Source of the DNA: Glycine soja
Lineage: Eukaryota > Streptophyta > Magnoliopsida > Fabales > Fabaceae
DNA: 64,000 bases
Assembly (NCBI RefSeq): GCF_004193775.1
Contig: NC_041011.1
Location: forward strand, 39,749,167-39,813,166
Direction: 5' to 3'
The first letter of the stretch is position 1. Each line of letters starts with the position of its first letter. This document shows, in pieces, positions 48,401 through 60,400 of this stretch. Below the pieces are notes generated by a model. The model was given only the letters and a program-made list of their open reading frames with translations, had not been told where the DNA came from and did no database searches. The position numbers and the translations under genes are program-made.

Positions 48401-49777
48401 TTATCTTTAAAAACGCAGAAATATTTTTTATGTTCTTCACAAGTTCTTATTTAAATATGAATTATCCACATTATATTCTTTTGGAGCTTTGTTAAAAACA
48501 CCTCTCTGTAATTTTACTATATTTTTATTCTCAGTAAGTAGTAGAAATAATAAAATAAAATTTAGGCTTTTGGGTCTTTTAAATGCTATATTCAAGCATT
48601 GTATACTTTCAATTGATATTTTGGTTTTACCTCTACAAAATTTTTGCAGGTATATTTACTTTTTTTTTGTACTGCAATTTTGATGTTAGTAATTGTGCAT
48701 AACTGCATATTCCTATTTGTATTCCCATTTTACATGTTTTTTTTTTTTTTTCTTAACAGAGAAATCACAGCATTACTAAGCTGGAAATGAAAGCATCTGT
48801 GCAACAGCTTGCTTCTCGTGCTGCTTCTAGAGTCGTGGCTGAAGCTGCCAAAAATGTAACCCCTCCAACTACAGCTTATCAGTTTGAGGTCTCCTGGAGA
48901 GCATTTTCAGGTGATCTTGCTCTGCAGGCTCGTCTATTAAAGGTGTTCAACTTTTTTTGGTTCATTTTTAATTTGACTATATTGTCAGTTTCTAGCATAT
49001 TTGTCATTGATTCGAGCAAGAGATGCCATTTTATGCTTAAATTTCTGGCGTTGGGTGCTCTGCTTCATGTTATAATGAACATCTTTTCTTTTTGTATGTT
49101 AGGCTATATCTCCCCATGAATTACCGAAAATATTCAAAAATGCCTTATCTTCTGCCATACTAATTGAGATCATCAAGTGTCTTGCATCTTTTTTCACGTA
49201 AGTGGTCATCTCCAAAAGTAAATATTATTTTATTGTTTTCGCTTCTGTTTGAGCTTTAATCATGATAGTGAATTTGCTCTATGCAGGGAGGACATGGATC
49301 TGGTTGTCAGTTATTTGGAGCATTTGACCAAGGTACCAAGATTTGACGTGATTGTAATGTGCCTTTCATCAACAAATAAGGATGGTAAGTATTTTTAATA
49401 ATAATCAAATTCTAAGTGTTTCTGTTCGCCATGCCTTTTGAAATCTCTTGAAAGTTTAAAGGTCTCAGGTCTCCGAAGATAAACACATAAAGGTAGAAGT
49501 AAGAGGAAAAAGATAAGTAGGTAGGAGGAATAGGGGTCTCCAATTTAGAGCATGAGATGCTTAATCAATTGAAATGAAAGGTTCCTTTACGGTGGTGCTT
49601 GCTATTTAAAGCTTATGGTTATCATTGCCAGGTTTGCCAATCTGATTGATTAAGTTGGTTACATTTTGTGCAGACATACGCAAGATCTGGGATGAAGTGT
49701 TCAGTAGTGAGGCAACACCAATTGAGTATGCAGAGATTCTGGACAACCTCCGATCAAAGTTCGGCCTTGGACAGTGA
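45103..49777 (+). CDS. RPAP3-like tetratricopeptide-repeat protein (R2TP co-chaperone subunit)
   Basis: Twelve exons: 45103-45105 (ATG only), 45201-45278, 45992-46180 (or 46007-46180), 46318-46442, 46647-46768, 46858-46940, 47873-48028, 48167-48310, 48760-48942, 49103-49197, 49287-49384, 49674-49777. The longer form is 459 aa. The N-terminal MDFQGFLNDLQDWEL resembles the RPAP3 start. Three TPR motifs span about residues 91-200 (GNEFFKQKKFKEARDCYSRS, AVAYANRAMANIKL, YIKAYSRRATARKELG). A Ser/Gln-rich linker follows, then an RPAP3 C-terminal domain at about 338-440 (YQFEVSWRAFSGD, LVVSYLEHLTKVPRFD). Known role: TPRs bind the HSP90/HSP70 C-termini and the RPAP3_C domain joins RUVBL1/2-PIH1 in the R2TP complex that assembles RNA polymerases and PIKKs. 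Intron 4 uses a GC donor. Exon 3's start is uncertain. Confidence 0.9.
45385..45437. repeat. (TTA)n microsatellite in intron 2 of the RPAP3-like gene
   Basis: About 17-18 uninterrupted ATT/TTA units, likely polymorphic. Confidence 0.95.
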
Positions 49778-50194
49778 AATCTTCACCTGTATGTTTGAAT
49801 GTTTTTTTTTCCTCTGTGGATCCTCGCCCTTCCGCAACTATCTTCACTTGTAAATTGTTATGCTATTGAATGTTTGAGCATTATTGACGCTCAAGTTGAT
49901 CCATCTTTAAGCGATTAGCTAAAAGTGGAAGGAAAAAAAAACAAAAGGCTCATGTGTAATGCTTGAGGCTGAGGTTCCAGTACGTTTTAATGTTTTTTTC
50001 CCTTAAGGATTTGGGTCTTGTCAAATGAGGAAAAGTAAAGGAAATAATTTTAGTTGATAACGAGAAAATCAACCGATGAAATTTTATTACATTTGTAATT
50101 TACTATAATTTTGTATATGCACGTAATATTGACTACTAATTTTTCCATCAATGACTGCTATAAGTGCTATTGCTTATTTTACTCTCTTTTTTAA

Positions 50195-50340
50195 GGGTAT
50201 ATTTGGTTTAAAAGAGAGAAATAGAAAAGAGAAAAATAAGAGAAATTTTTTAATTTTGGCGTGTAAGAAGTGTGGATCCCACAAAATATAGTACAATATT
50301 TTTTGGTATATTATTTTCTTTCTTTAAAACAAACAAAGCC
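50195..50340. mobile_element. Tourist-like (PIF/Harbinger) MITE, 146 bp
   Basis: Left GGGTATATTTGGTTTAAAAG and right (reverse complement) GGCTTTGTTTGTTTTAAAGA are inverted repeats. TAA flanks both sides (50192-50194, 50341-50343). It begins about 420 bp after the RPAP3-like stop codon and matches the 147-bp element downstream of the IREG3-like gene in size and layout. Confidence 0.78.
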
Positions 50341-50343
50341 TAA

Positions 50344-52799
50344 AAGTGAGTTGCTTCAGAAGAGTCGAATCTTTCCTTCTTTTTGTGAATTCAACCTATT
50401 TCGTCTCTTCTGCTGGGGCCTATACATAGAGTATGCTCAAACTGTGGTTAATTAATTCACTTGAGAATTCGGATGACATGGATGCTTGTGTTGCACGGAC
50501 TGTGCTGATGGATAGTAGAATTATAAAAAGAGCTCGTCCCACTCATGATCGAAGGACAGTTTTCAAATTGCTGTCTTACGAGTGGGACCATTTGGTAGAT
50601 AGAACTTAGAAGGCCATGTTACAAGTGGCTGGCTCAATTTTCTTATTTTCATCAAAATTATTTAGTCTAGATTTCGTGTTTGTTTGGTTACTTTGGGGCC
50701 CAATGTCTAAAGTCATTCGAAGTCCACAACCATCAATCCATGAAATTGTGAGTGATGAAATCATCCCATATGGGTGTCAGCCTTTGGTGAGTAGATTCAT
50801 GATTAAGTAATCCGAACTAGGATCTCGTTGGACCCCATGGTAGTTTGTTTAACCAGTTAGTCAGCAAAAGCTTTTGAGTTTGAGCCCCCTTGAGTCCTTG
50901 ACCAATAAACTTTCTTCTTGGACATATGGGTTAAATGACTTGTTTTGTAAATTTTAAAACCTCATTTAAACATGCATGATTAAAACATTCTTTTCCCTTA
51001 AGCAACTCAACGCATGCTATGTGCAAGATTATTGTCGCGTGTTATATGGTACTAATATTATTTTCAACTTTAATCATCTTATTTGCTCTGTATATTTATA
51101 AGATCAGAATAATTATTCATCATGACGGTAATTATGTACTATGATTACTGATTAGTTCTGAATTTAATGAAGTGGCTGCTGTTAGAAAGTGTTGTGTTCA
51201 TAAATTAATACTACTAGCAGAGAATATAAAAGAATACTTTTTCAATTAAAATATCTTTGTTGGATCAGCAATTATAGACATTAAATCAATTTAAGCATTA
51301 AATAGTGGGTTTTGTACTTATGGTCGTTTGATTGAAGACCATGGCGCATCTTTTTTAATATTACCAGTAGTATGGATAAATAAAGAGTACCGAGACAATA
51401 TTCCAAAGTTAAAATTTTCAATTTCAATAACTAGTATTCATAAAAGCAAAGGGATCTAGCCCTGTTAGAATATGATACGTGGGTATTATAAATATTTTAA
51501 TATTGTCTTTGATTTCAATAAATAAAAATATTATTATTCATAAATTTGCTTCATTAATAAATAGTCTTTAATCCTCAAATCAATATCAGTCAAATAAATA
51601 CTATTTTTGTTCTTTTTATAAGCAACAACTGAAGTTTATTTTACGCTACACTTGTTGTTTATAAAGAGAGTATGAGATTGTAGATTAAAAAAGACATTTG
51701 ATTGTAAATAAAATCATCATAACATTTAAACTGGTAATAACATATTTAAAAAGAAAAAAAACTATTAGAGAGAAAAATAAATAATACTTGAATATTTGTT
51801 TAAAAAAGGAAAAAGTACAATTATCTTTGTAAAGAAGACTATAAAAAGAGAAAGGCTTAATACTCAAATGTTTCGGTTGCTTCATCAATATTTTGTTAAA
51901 TATTTAACAAATTTTTGTCGAGACCGCACTAAATAATATGGCATGGCAATGATACAAAGTGTTTCCTAACACACAGGTTGACGTGACTTGCGTTTTTTAT
52001 TCTTATAGTATTACAATTGGGAAGTAACATATTAGTTTTTTTTTTTTTTTACATCATTATCTAATTTCATGTAAACATTTAATAGAAAATCAATGGAGAA
52101 ACTAAAATTACACAAACAATATTAGAAGGATATAATTTGCTCAATTAGAACCTATGAGATCAAAATAAGGAAAAATATATTTAAGCTTCAGAGAAATAAT
52201 ATAATAAGGAAATAATGTCATTACTTCAAAATCATACTATAAAGAATTGTCCTAATATTTAAATATCACAGATAATAATTTTTTAAAATTAAAAAAAGTT
52301 AGAGGGACCGCGGTCCCTAACCCTAGGAGTAAGTCTGTTCCAGTCAATGACTTATAGTTTCGGTAACTTTTTTTTTTTTTACAAATCCACAAATTTAATG
52401 ATTCAATCCATTAATGTAATATTTTAATTTTATTTATTATTCTTCATAATTTTTAGAGTATTTTAATATTTTTTAGATTAATCCATTCCATCATTAATGA
52501 AACTCCGTTGGATTCGGATTTGTTAGGAAGAATATTTTTCTTCTTCATAGATTTGATAGAAAGAATATACAAACTAATCCAACTAAAATCAAAATATTTT
52601 AATTCAATTAAATGACGGATTTAGCCAAATCTCATCCAATTTGGTCCGTGTACACTCCTAAAACTAACGAAATAAATGAATAGTCCATGTGCATCGTAGT
52701 GCGGTCTGTGGATGCCATCGCCATTTTCCAAAATAAGTCAAAAGAGTTTTGTGTTTGCCATCGTGGCTGGTTGTAATAAAAAAAAAAGACACATTGCAT
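50344..52799. other. Intergenic, 2.5 kb
   Basis: Mixed composition to 50900, then AT-rich. Holds the hairpin at 50536-50588 and the palindrome at 52303-52318 (see findings). No coding frame with a recognisable domain. Confidence 0.45.
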
Positions 52800-52802
52800 T
52801 TA

Positions 52803-52958
52803 GAGACCATTGGACGGAGAGGGAAAAAAATAAAATAAAATTGAATTCAGATAAAAATTTAAAATTAAAATAAAATATAAAATATATGAGTTTCATATTA
52901 TTTCAGTGTTTATTTTTTTTCTAATTTTTATGCTTTTTTCACGCAAACAAACACACCC
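52803..52958. mobile_element. Degraded Tourist-like MITE, about 156 bp
   Basis: The right end, reverse-complemented, reads GGGTGTGTTTGTTTGCGTGA, the family's usual start. The left end GAGACCATTGGACGGAGAGG matches only weakly. TTA flanks both sides (52800-52802, 52959-52961). Confidence 0.42.
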
Positions 52959-53717
52959 TTATACAATTACATCAGGGGTACGGTATTGCTCTCGTTTGGC
53001 CCTTTTCGGTTTCTATATTATTTATTTCCATGATCGTATTGAAATCAAAATTGCCCCTTGAAGTCCCCACATTTCAATTCATGTGGGCAGAACATTTTCC
53101 AAGCTCCAACATGTGCACTGATTTTTTATATATACCCATAGATCCGTTGTCTGGTATCACCATTACTCGGATTTATTTTCTAATCTTTATAACGAAATGA
53201 TTAAAAGTAACACGATCTTTTTAATTACCTTCAATAAAATTGTTATTTTTTACTTAACGAATAAAAAATTTGTTAGCATTTGACCATTTGTGATAATTAT
53301 TAATTACAGATATTTCATTGAGTCTTAATGTTAAATTTTAGTACTATAATTACACCGCATTGATTAGGATTTGTTTTCATAATTATAGATATTCAATAAC
53401 TTTGCGCGTGTTGTCCACTTACCACGGCACTAACATTCCCAGAAATGGTGAGTTCAAAATAAAGTTTCATCATTCAAACTTTCATTATTCACAGGCAGTA
53501 CTGATTTTTTTTTGTTTGTAACATCAGTTTCCACAAGCGTGAAGTTGGAGTTTTTTCAATTTTTTTCCAACAACGATCAAAATTTCAGTTTTGTAATGTT
53601 ATGTGTCTTGCAAGTTCTGACACGGTTTGAAACCGCAGTGGCATAGGTACACTTTTTACAGCAAAAGAAAAGAAAAAAAGAAAAAAGGAAAATGAATTTG
53701 TGTTCCACCTGACACAA

Positions 53718-53725
53718 TCACGTGA
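53718..53725. promoter_or_regulatory. CACGTG palindrome (TCACGTGA) upstream of the EFR3-like gene
   Basis: E-box/G-box core about 730 bp before the start codon and about 200 bp before the inferred end of the non-coding first exon (near 53939). Confidence 0.4.
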
Positions 53726-53799
53726 TCTCCCACACCCAACATAGTCTCACCTTGTCTCGAGTTTTGACTCACGCGCCATCTTTGTTTTGTTTTTGTATT

Positions 53800-54448
53800 C
53801 TCTTTCCCTGTTCTGTTCTGTTCCTTTTTTTGCTGCTATTCGCTGTCGTTGATTGTTACTATTCACACACTTGCCCTCACTCACTCTGTGTAAGGCTCCG
53901 TTCACCTTTCCCTCCCAGATTTTCTTCCATAGGGGCTAGGTATTGTTCTTGTCTTTCTTCTCTTTCACTTTTTTTTTTTGTTTTCGGTATTCTCTAGAAT
54001 TATTAGTGTTTGTTTGTCACCTTTGATTCTGGTTGTTAATTGTTATCACTAGGAAAAAATTTGGTGTGGTTGGTCTCTTTCTTTACAGTGTGTGGTTGAT
54101 TCTGCTTTGTTTATTCCTTTCTTGGTGGTTTGGTTTTCTCTTGTTTGTGTTTTTCATTTTGAAATTTGAAAAGCTGGACATGTTTTTATTGTAGCTGTTT
54201 ATTCTGTGAATGTTTTCGTTTTCGGTTTCAATGTGCTTCCATTTTGGCTTTCGGATGTTACTGAGTCTGTCCTTTGGATCCTGGCTTTGTTGTTGCATTC
54301 TTATTTGTCTTTGTTTGACTTTCTTTTTTGGTTGACTAATTAGGGCTTTTTGGTTTTTTGCTGGTTGATTTCGAGTTTCTTTGTTGGATATTTTGGCTTG
54401 GTTTGTTCTAAATTTGACTACATTTTGGTTTCGTTTTTGGAATTGCAG
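53800..54448 (+). other. Probable 5' UTR exon and leader intron of the EFR3-like gene
   Basis: A CT-rich stretch is followed by a possible donor (GGGGCTAG|gtattg at 53939/53940) and a T/G-rich stretch ending TTGGAATTGCAG (54448). The ATG lies 3 bp beyond, so the start-codon exon must have a spliced leader. The exact donor is inference. Confidence 0.5.
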
Positions 54449-54451
54449 GAA

Positions 54452-57400
54452 ATGGGTGTCATCTCTCGGAAGATCTTCCCAGCATGTGGGAACATGTGTG
54501 TTTGCTGTCCTGCTTTGAGGTCAAGATCACGCCAGCCGGTCAAACGATACAGAAAACTGCTTGCTGATATTTTCCCCAAGTCCCCTGTACGTGTCTTGTC
54601 TCCCTTTTTCATTGAAAATTGAAATAGTTTTTTTTTTATTTTTAAATCAGCATGAAAATGGAAATATTAACCTCATTCAACTCTTTTGTTTACCACCATT
54701 GCAGCTGTTTTAGCTAATGAATCTTTTTTTCTCCAGTATGACCTCTTAGAAAAAAAATTTGTTGTGGAAATCTAGCATTTGTAGTGCCATAATGCCATTA
54801 TTTGGACATTGGAAGGAGAAAAATAATTTCCTTTTTCTGAAGAGAAAAAAGGGAAACTTCTTGTTACTTCTGTGCATTGCTATGGGTTTATTGTTTGGTC
54901 AAAACTTATATACAGTTCCTTAGGTTCTTTTGGTGCTTTTCTGCAATTAGAATTGAAGTTTCACCGCCATAATCTACGTAATAAACTTCTGCATTAAAGT
55001 CAACATAAATTACTCAGTTGAAACTCCAATTTTGATTGAAGAAAAGCAACTAAGGAACTGTATCTAAGTTTCATCCTTATTGTTTTCAGTTATCCCTTGT
55101 TCTCAATGGAAAGAAAAATTCTGATTCTCGTAAACCGAGCAAGCTTGTTGGTGAATCAATATACTTGATTATATGGCTATATCTTTTCACTTTACACTCA
55201 TTTGTACATGAAGTAGAACCCCATGCCCAGTTTTCATGTTTTAATTTATTCTTCTCAGGACGAGCCTCCAAGTGAAAGAAAGATTATCAAATTATGTGAA
55301 TATGCTGCAAAAAACCCTTTCCGGATTCCAAAGGTATTTTATTATTTTATTTTGTTTCTGTATTGTTAGTTTCTTTTTTAGACAAAGAAGAGGAAATCAG
55401 ATATGCTTGAATTAGTTGGATCCGTTGTTGAAGTTCACTATTTCCGCCCTTTCTGATAGATAGCAAAATATCTTGAAGAAAGGTGCTACAAAGAACTCAG
55501 ATCTGAGCACATCAAACTGGTCAATATTATAGCGGAATCCTTCAACAAGTTGCTTTCCATTTGTAAGGTGCAGATGTAAGTTTCTCTTGATTAATTAGCA
55601 TATGTTTCCATGTTCTGTTGGTGGTGCACTGATATCAAACAATTGATATGTTTTGGATTCTTTCCATTATTTCATTATGATTATGATATTGATCTCCACT
55701 GGCTAGTTTTTATGTGATTTATCTTCTAAGTTTTTTATCTACCTCTTACATATTCCAGAGCGTATTTTGCTGTTGATGTGCTTAATGTAATTTTGGAGCT
55801 CTTGAGCTATTCTAAGGATGAGACCATTCAGACACTTGGTTGCCAGTGCTTATCAAGGTTCATCTACTGTCAGGTGAATTATACAATCCAGAAACCCTAA
55901 GATATCTAGTGGCTGCTTGCATTTGTGGCTTATGCATGATTGTAATTGAGTTAAATCAATGTTCTCTTGGATTTTTGTACTTGGGAACAGAAAAAAACTG
56001 CACACAATGTCTGTATACAACCAAAATTGAGTGTATATAATAGTATTCTAGTAATTTTCAAAACAGAGTTATTTGATAATTGTTAAGATGTCCCACATAA
56101 GTTAGTAATATGGTTGGAATACTCCTAATAAGACTTAGTCAGTCCTGTTCCCTTGAGCTAATTTTTAGGATTTAGTTGAGCTCAACCCCCATTTCTAATA
56201 TGGTATCTAAACCTATTCAGTCTTAATGTTGGGTGCTCTAGATGTCCAATCTTGGGTGGGGGGGGGGGGGGTGTATTAAGATGTCACTTGAGCTAGCTTT
56301 TGCAAGTGAGTTAGGCCTGGTCTGTTTTTAATGATAACTATAGGTCCTTCCTTGGGTATTACATTCAGTCTTTCAAAAATGATTAATTGATTGGTTTTTC
56401 TCCTACTACTTTCTTTGAACTTATAAATCAGCTGATGTCAATTTGCCATGCATATTCATTCTATTGACACAATGAAAAAACAGGTGGATGCTACTTATAC
56501 TCATAGCATTGAAAAGTTGGTGCGGAAAGTATGCATGCTATCACAGGAACATGGTGAAGCACGTGAAAAGCGCTGCTTGAGGGCATCAAGCTTGCAATGC
56601 CTTTCAGCAATGGTAATCGGTGCCTCATTTTGATGTCCTTTTTGCTTATGATGTTTTACATTTAAGTTCATAGAGTTCTGATTGCTTTCCAATGTTTATT
56701 TTCACGTAAAATTTCATGGTTGCAGTGAGTTTTACTGTCGTTTCAGAGTCTTTTAGGAGTTAGGGCATTGCTTATTTGACTTCTTTTTTTCTTGGCAGGT
56801 TTGGTTTATGGCTGAATTTTCACACATTTTTGTAGATTTTGATGAGGTATGTTATAAAATTAAAGATGCTCCCCATTGAAATCATTGTAGCCTTTAATTC
56901 AAGCTTCCTTACATCTACAATTGTAAATGGTTCCCCGACTTTGAATCATTATTGTTGGACTTGACATATCTCTGATAATACTGAGGTGAAAATATGATGG
57001 AATAATATTTTAGATGGAAAATATATCTGGGACTTTAAATCATCCAAGGTTTTGTGATGCTTTCAGTTTCATGTCTAATAAGTAATAACCTATTTGTCAT
57101 GAAAGTTTGGTGTTTGCACTAATGGGAAAGTAGGAATTAAACCCAACAAGCCTGTAGCTACAATTATACTGTATTTTCTTTGATCAATAAATGCTTTAAA
57201 AATTTGCATAGTGAATTTGGTTGCCCTATTCTGTCTGATATCATCACTAATTTGTTAATTCATTCAAAATGTAGATTGTACATTCCGCTTTAGATAACTT
57301 TGATTGGAGTAGACAAAATGAAGAAGCTGATGCCAGGGAAGAGGCACATCATAATTGGGTGGATGAGGTTATCCGGTGTGAAGGTCGGGGTGGTTCAGTT

Positions 57401-60400
57401 ATTGGTAATGACAATCGCTCTAGTTGCTTGATCATCCAGCCACGACCTGAAGTAAAGGATCCTTCCCTTTTAACCAGGTATATGTTATTCAAGAGTTTAT
57501 AAAACAGTGTAGGCCATTTATTAGCTGCTGTATTTGTGTAATCAGTCTGTTGCATTGCTTTTAATCACCATTTGGCCCCCCTTTTAATTTATTTTTTATT
57601 ATTATAGAGAAGAAATTGAAAATCCAGAAATATGGGCTCAGATATGTATTCAAAGAATGGTTGAATTAGCCAAGGAAAGCACAACTATGCGTCGTGTGCT
57701 GGATCCAATGTTTGTCTACTTTGACTCTAGACAACATTGGGCTCCTCAGAAAGGGTTAGCAATGATAGTTTTATCAAGGATGGCCTACTTCATGGAGAAC
57801 TCAGGTATTATTCTCTCTTACCACTTTTGGCTCAATTACTTTTCAGAAATAAATCATCCAGTGGATGTATTGTCAAATTTCATGTTTTACCTTTAATGAT
57901 GTGGATTTGATGATTTTGAAAATTTTAACAGCCATGACCTATGGACAATACTATACTAGGGTATTTTGTGAAATCTTCAATTCGTGTTCCATAATCATGT
58001 TTTTCTTTCTTCTTGCCTTTTCTGTACAGGAAATCAGCGCTTAATTCTAGCTTCTGTGATACATCATCTGGACCACAAAAATGTCATGAATGATCCTCAA
58101 CTTAAGACCTGTGTTGTTCAGGTTGCCACATCTTTAGCTATGCAAATAAGATCAGGGAGTGGCTTGGCAGAGATTGTTTTTGTTGGTGTCCTTTGCAGAC
58201 ATCTTAGGAAAAGCCTTCAAGCCTCCAGTGAATTTGTTGGAGAGCAAGAGTTGAACTTAAATATCTCACTTCAAAATTCCATTGACGACTGCTTACAAGA
58301 AATTGCCAATGGGGTAGGCTCACGAATGCAGCCCTTGCCCTCAGAATACTATTAATTGGATCATTGCATTTGATCAGCTACTAAACTACTTTTTCCCTTT
58401 GTTGGTTGTCTAGGTAATTGATGCCCAGCCACTTTTTGACTTGATGGCGATAACCCTAGAAAATATTCCATCTGGTGTTGTTGGTAGAGCAACCATTGGA
58501 TCTCTGATCATCCTTGCTCGTGCACTCACTTTAGCATTAAGCCGCCTACATTCACAGCAGGTGAGAGGAGCTTGTTGAGTGTTTAAAGCAAAATGTTCCC
58601 TGCAAGCTGGAATATCTAGTAACATAGTTTACAAAATATGATTATATTATCATCTATACTAAAAGTTTTACATGTTAGGGAGGATGAGGAGAGGCATTGT
58701 CTTGAACATAACTTTGAAATGTGAACAGATGAACCTTTTTTCCATTTGCTTCTTTTGGGAATATTGGAATACCGAATGCATCCATTTGATCAATTTTTTA
58801 TGCTTTCATGTAGGGATTTCCTGAAGCTCTTCTAGTGCAACTCCTAAAAGTAATGTTGCATTTAGATGTGGAGGCTCGTGTTGGAGCACACCTTATATTT
58901 TCCATTCTTCTTTTTCCAAGTTCCTTCCATACACATGAAATTTCCTCTCTGCGGTCCAGATATCTAGGTCAACACAACAAAAGGCATTCTCATGCTGCAT
59001 CTGTGTCTGCATCTGCTTCAATTACAGCTTTACTTGAAAAGCTCCGCAGAAACAGAGATAGCACCAAGGCAGAAAATCATGGGAATATTGTTCATGATCA
59101 AGAAAGGGATATTGTGGCAGAAGATTGGAACCAGGGCTGTGGCTTAAAGAATTCCCCTAACTTTTACAAATTCACTTCTATCATTGATAGGGCTACAGGA
59201 TCACCAAGTTTGACTGACACAGTAAGTAATTGAATTGATTTCAGTCAATATATGTTTTGTTAATTGTAGTTATTCTTACTAAAATGTGAGTATTTACTAA
59301 GTTTTGATATTGAATGTGCTCTCAGGAACCATATGTTATGAAACTAACTGAAGATCAAATGGCCCAGCTGCTTTCTGCCTTTTGGATTCAAGCCAATCTT
59401 CCTGATAATTTACCTTCAAATATTGAAGCTATGGCTCATTCATTCATTTTGACACTAATTGTCTTACGCATGAAGGTAGTACTTCATATGTATTTGTATT
59501 ACTTCCTGTCTTTGTCATTTTTGTATCCCAGTAGTTTTATCCTTATTGTATTTCTGCTTCTGGATATATCATGTATGGTAAATTGAGTGTTTGTAATTTT
59601 GTATATTGAGCTCCCAGTAAAAGTTAATCTTCAATATAGAGAAACAGCAGTTTAGTGACATTGAGATTTACTGTATTATCAGTGACTTTGACTTTGTCAA
59701 ACAATTTTGTCATAAGCAAGTTAGGAAACTATACAAATTTATTGAACTTGTCATCTTAAATTATTTTCTCTTCAAATTTAGTCAGGTTCCATTTGTCTTA
59801 TATTCACACTGGCTGATTACCCTTACCTTATAGATGAATATCTATGCATTTACTCTCAGCAACTAATGGATTCTCATTTTCATAGTAAACTGAATATAAT
59901 GACAATCTTGACTGCACTTTGGTTATATATACTTCTATAATAATTATAGTGATTGTTACAAATTCCCAAAATTCAATGTTGCAGAACCTGAAAGACAGAG
60001 ATAACCTGGTTATCCGCTTCTTCCAGCTTCCTCTGTCTCTCTGGACTATGTTGTTGGACCAAAGTAATGGTATGGCATATACATTATCTTTATGTGGACT
60101 GTTCAATTTCAAAGTAATTATAATTTTTAAGGGAAAAATGGATGTAAAATTGTTGTACTCATTTTTTAGCAGGAATAATGCCCCCTGCTTGCCAGAGGTC
60201 TGTCTATGTATTGTCTGCTGGCATGTTGGCGTTTGCCTGCAAAATATATCAGATTCATGATCTGAATGATGTGTTTGCGTCATTGCCAATGTCTGATGTG
60301 AGTAAACTGATTTGGTTCTGTTAGAGGAGTTCTGCACTGATTTTGATGGTATAAAATGACATGTTTTTTATGCATAATGTAAAGTATATATTTTGATTCT

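Noticed and set aside
59828..60337. 169-codon minus-strand frame across introns and exons of the EFR3-like gene
   Set aside because: It spans two confirmed exons and their introns on the other strand and has no motif.
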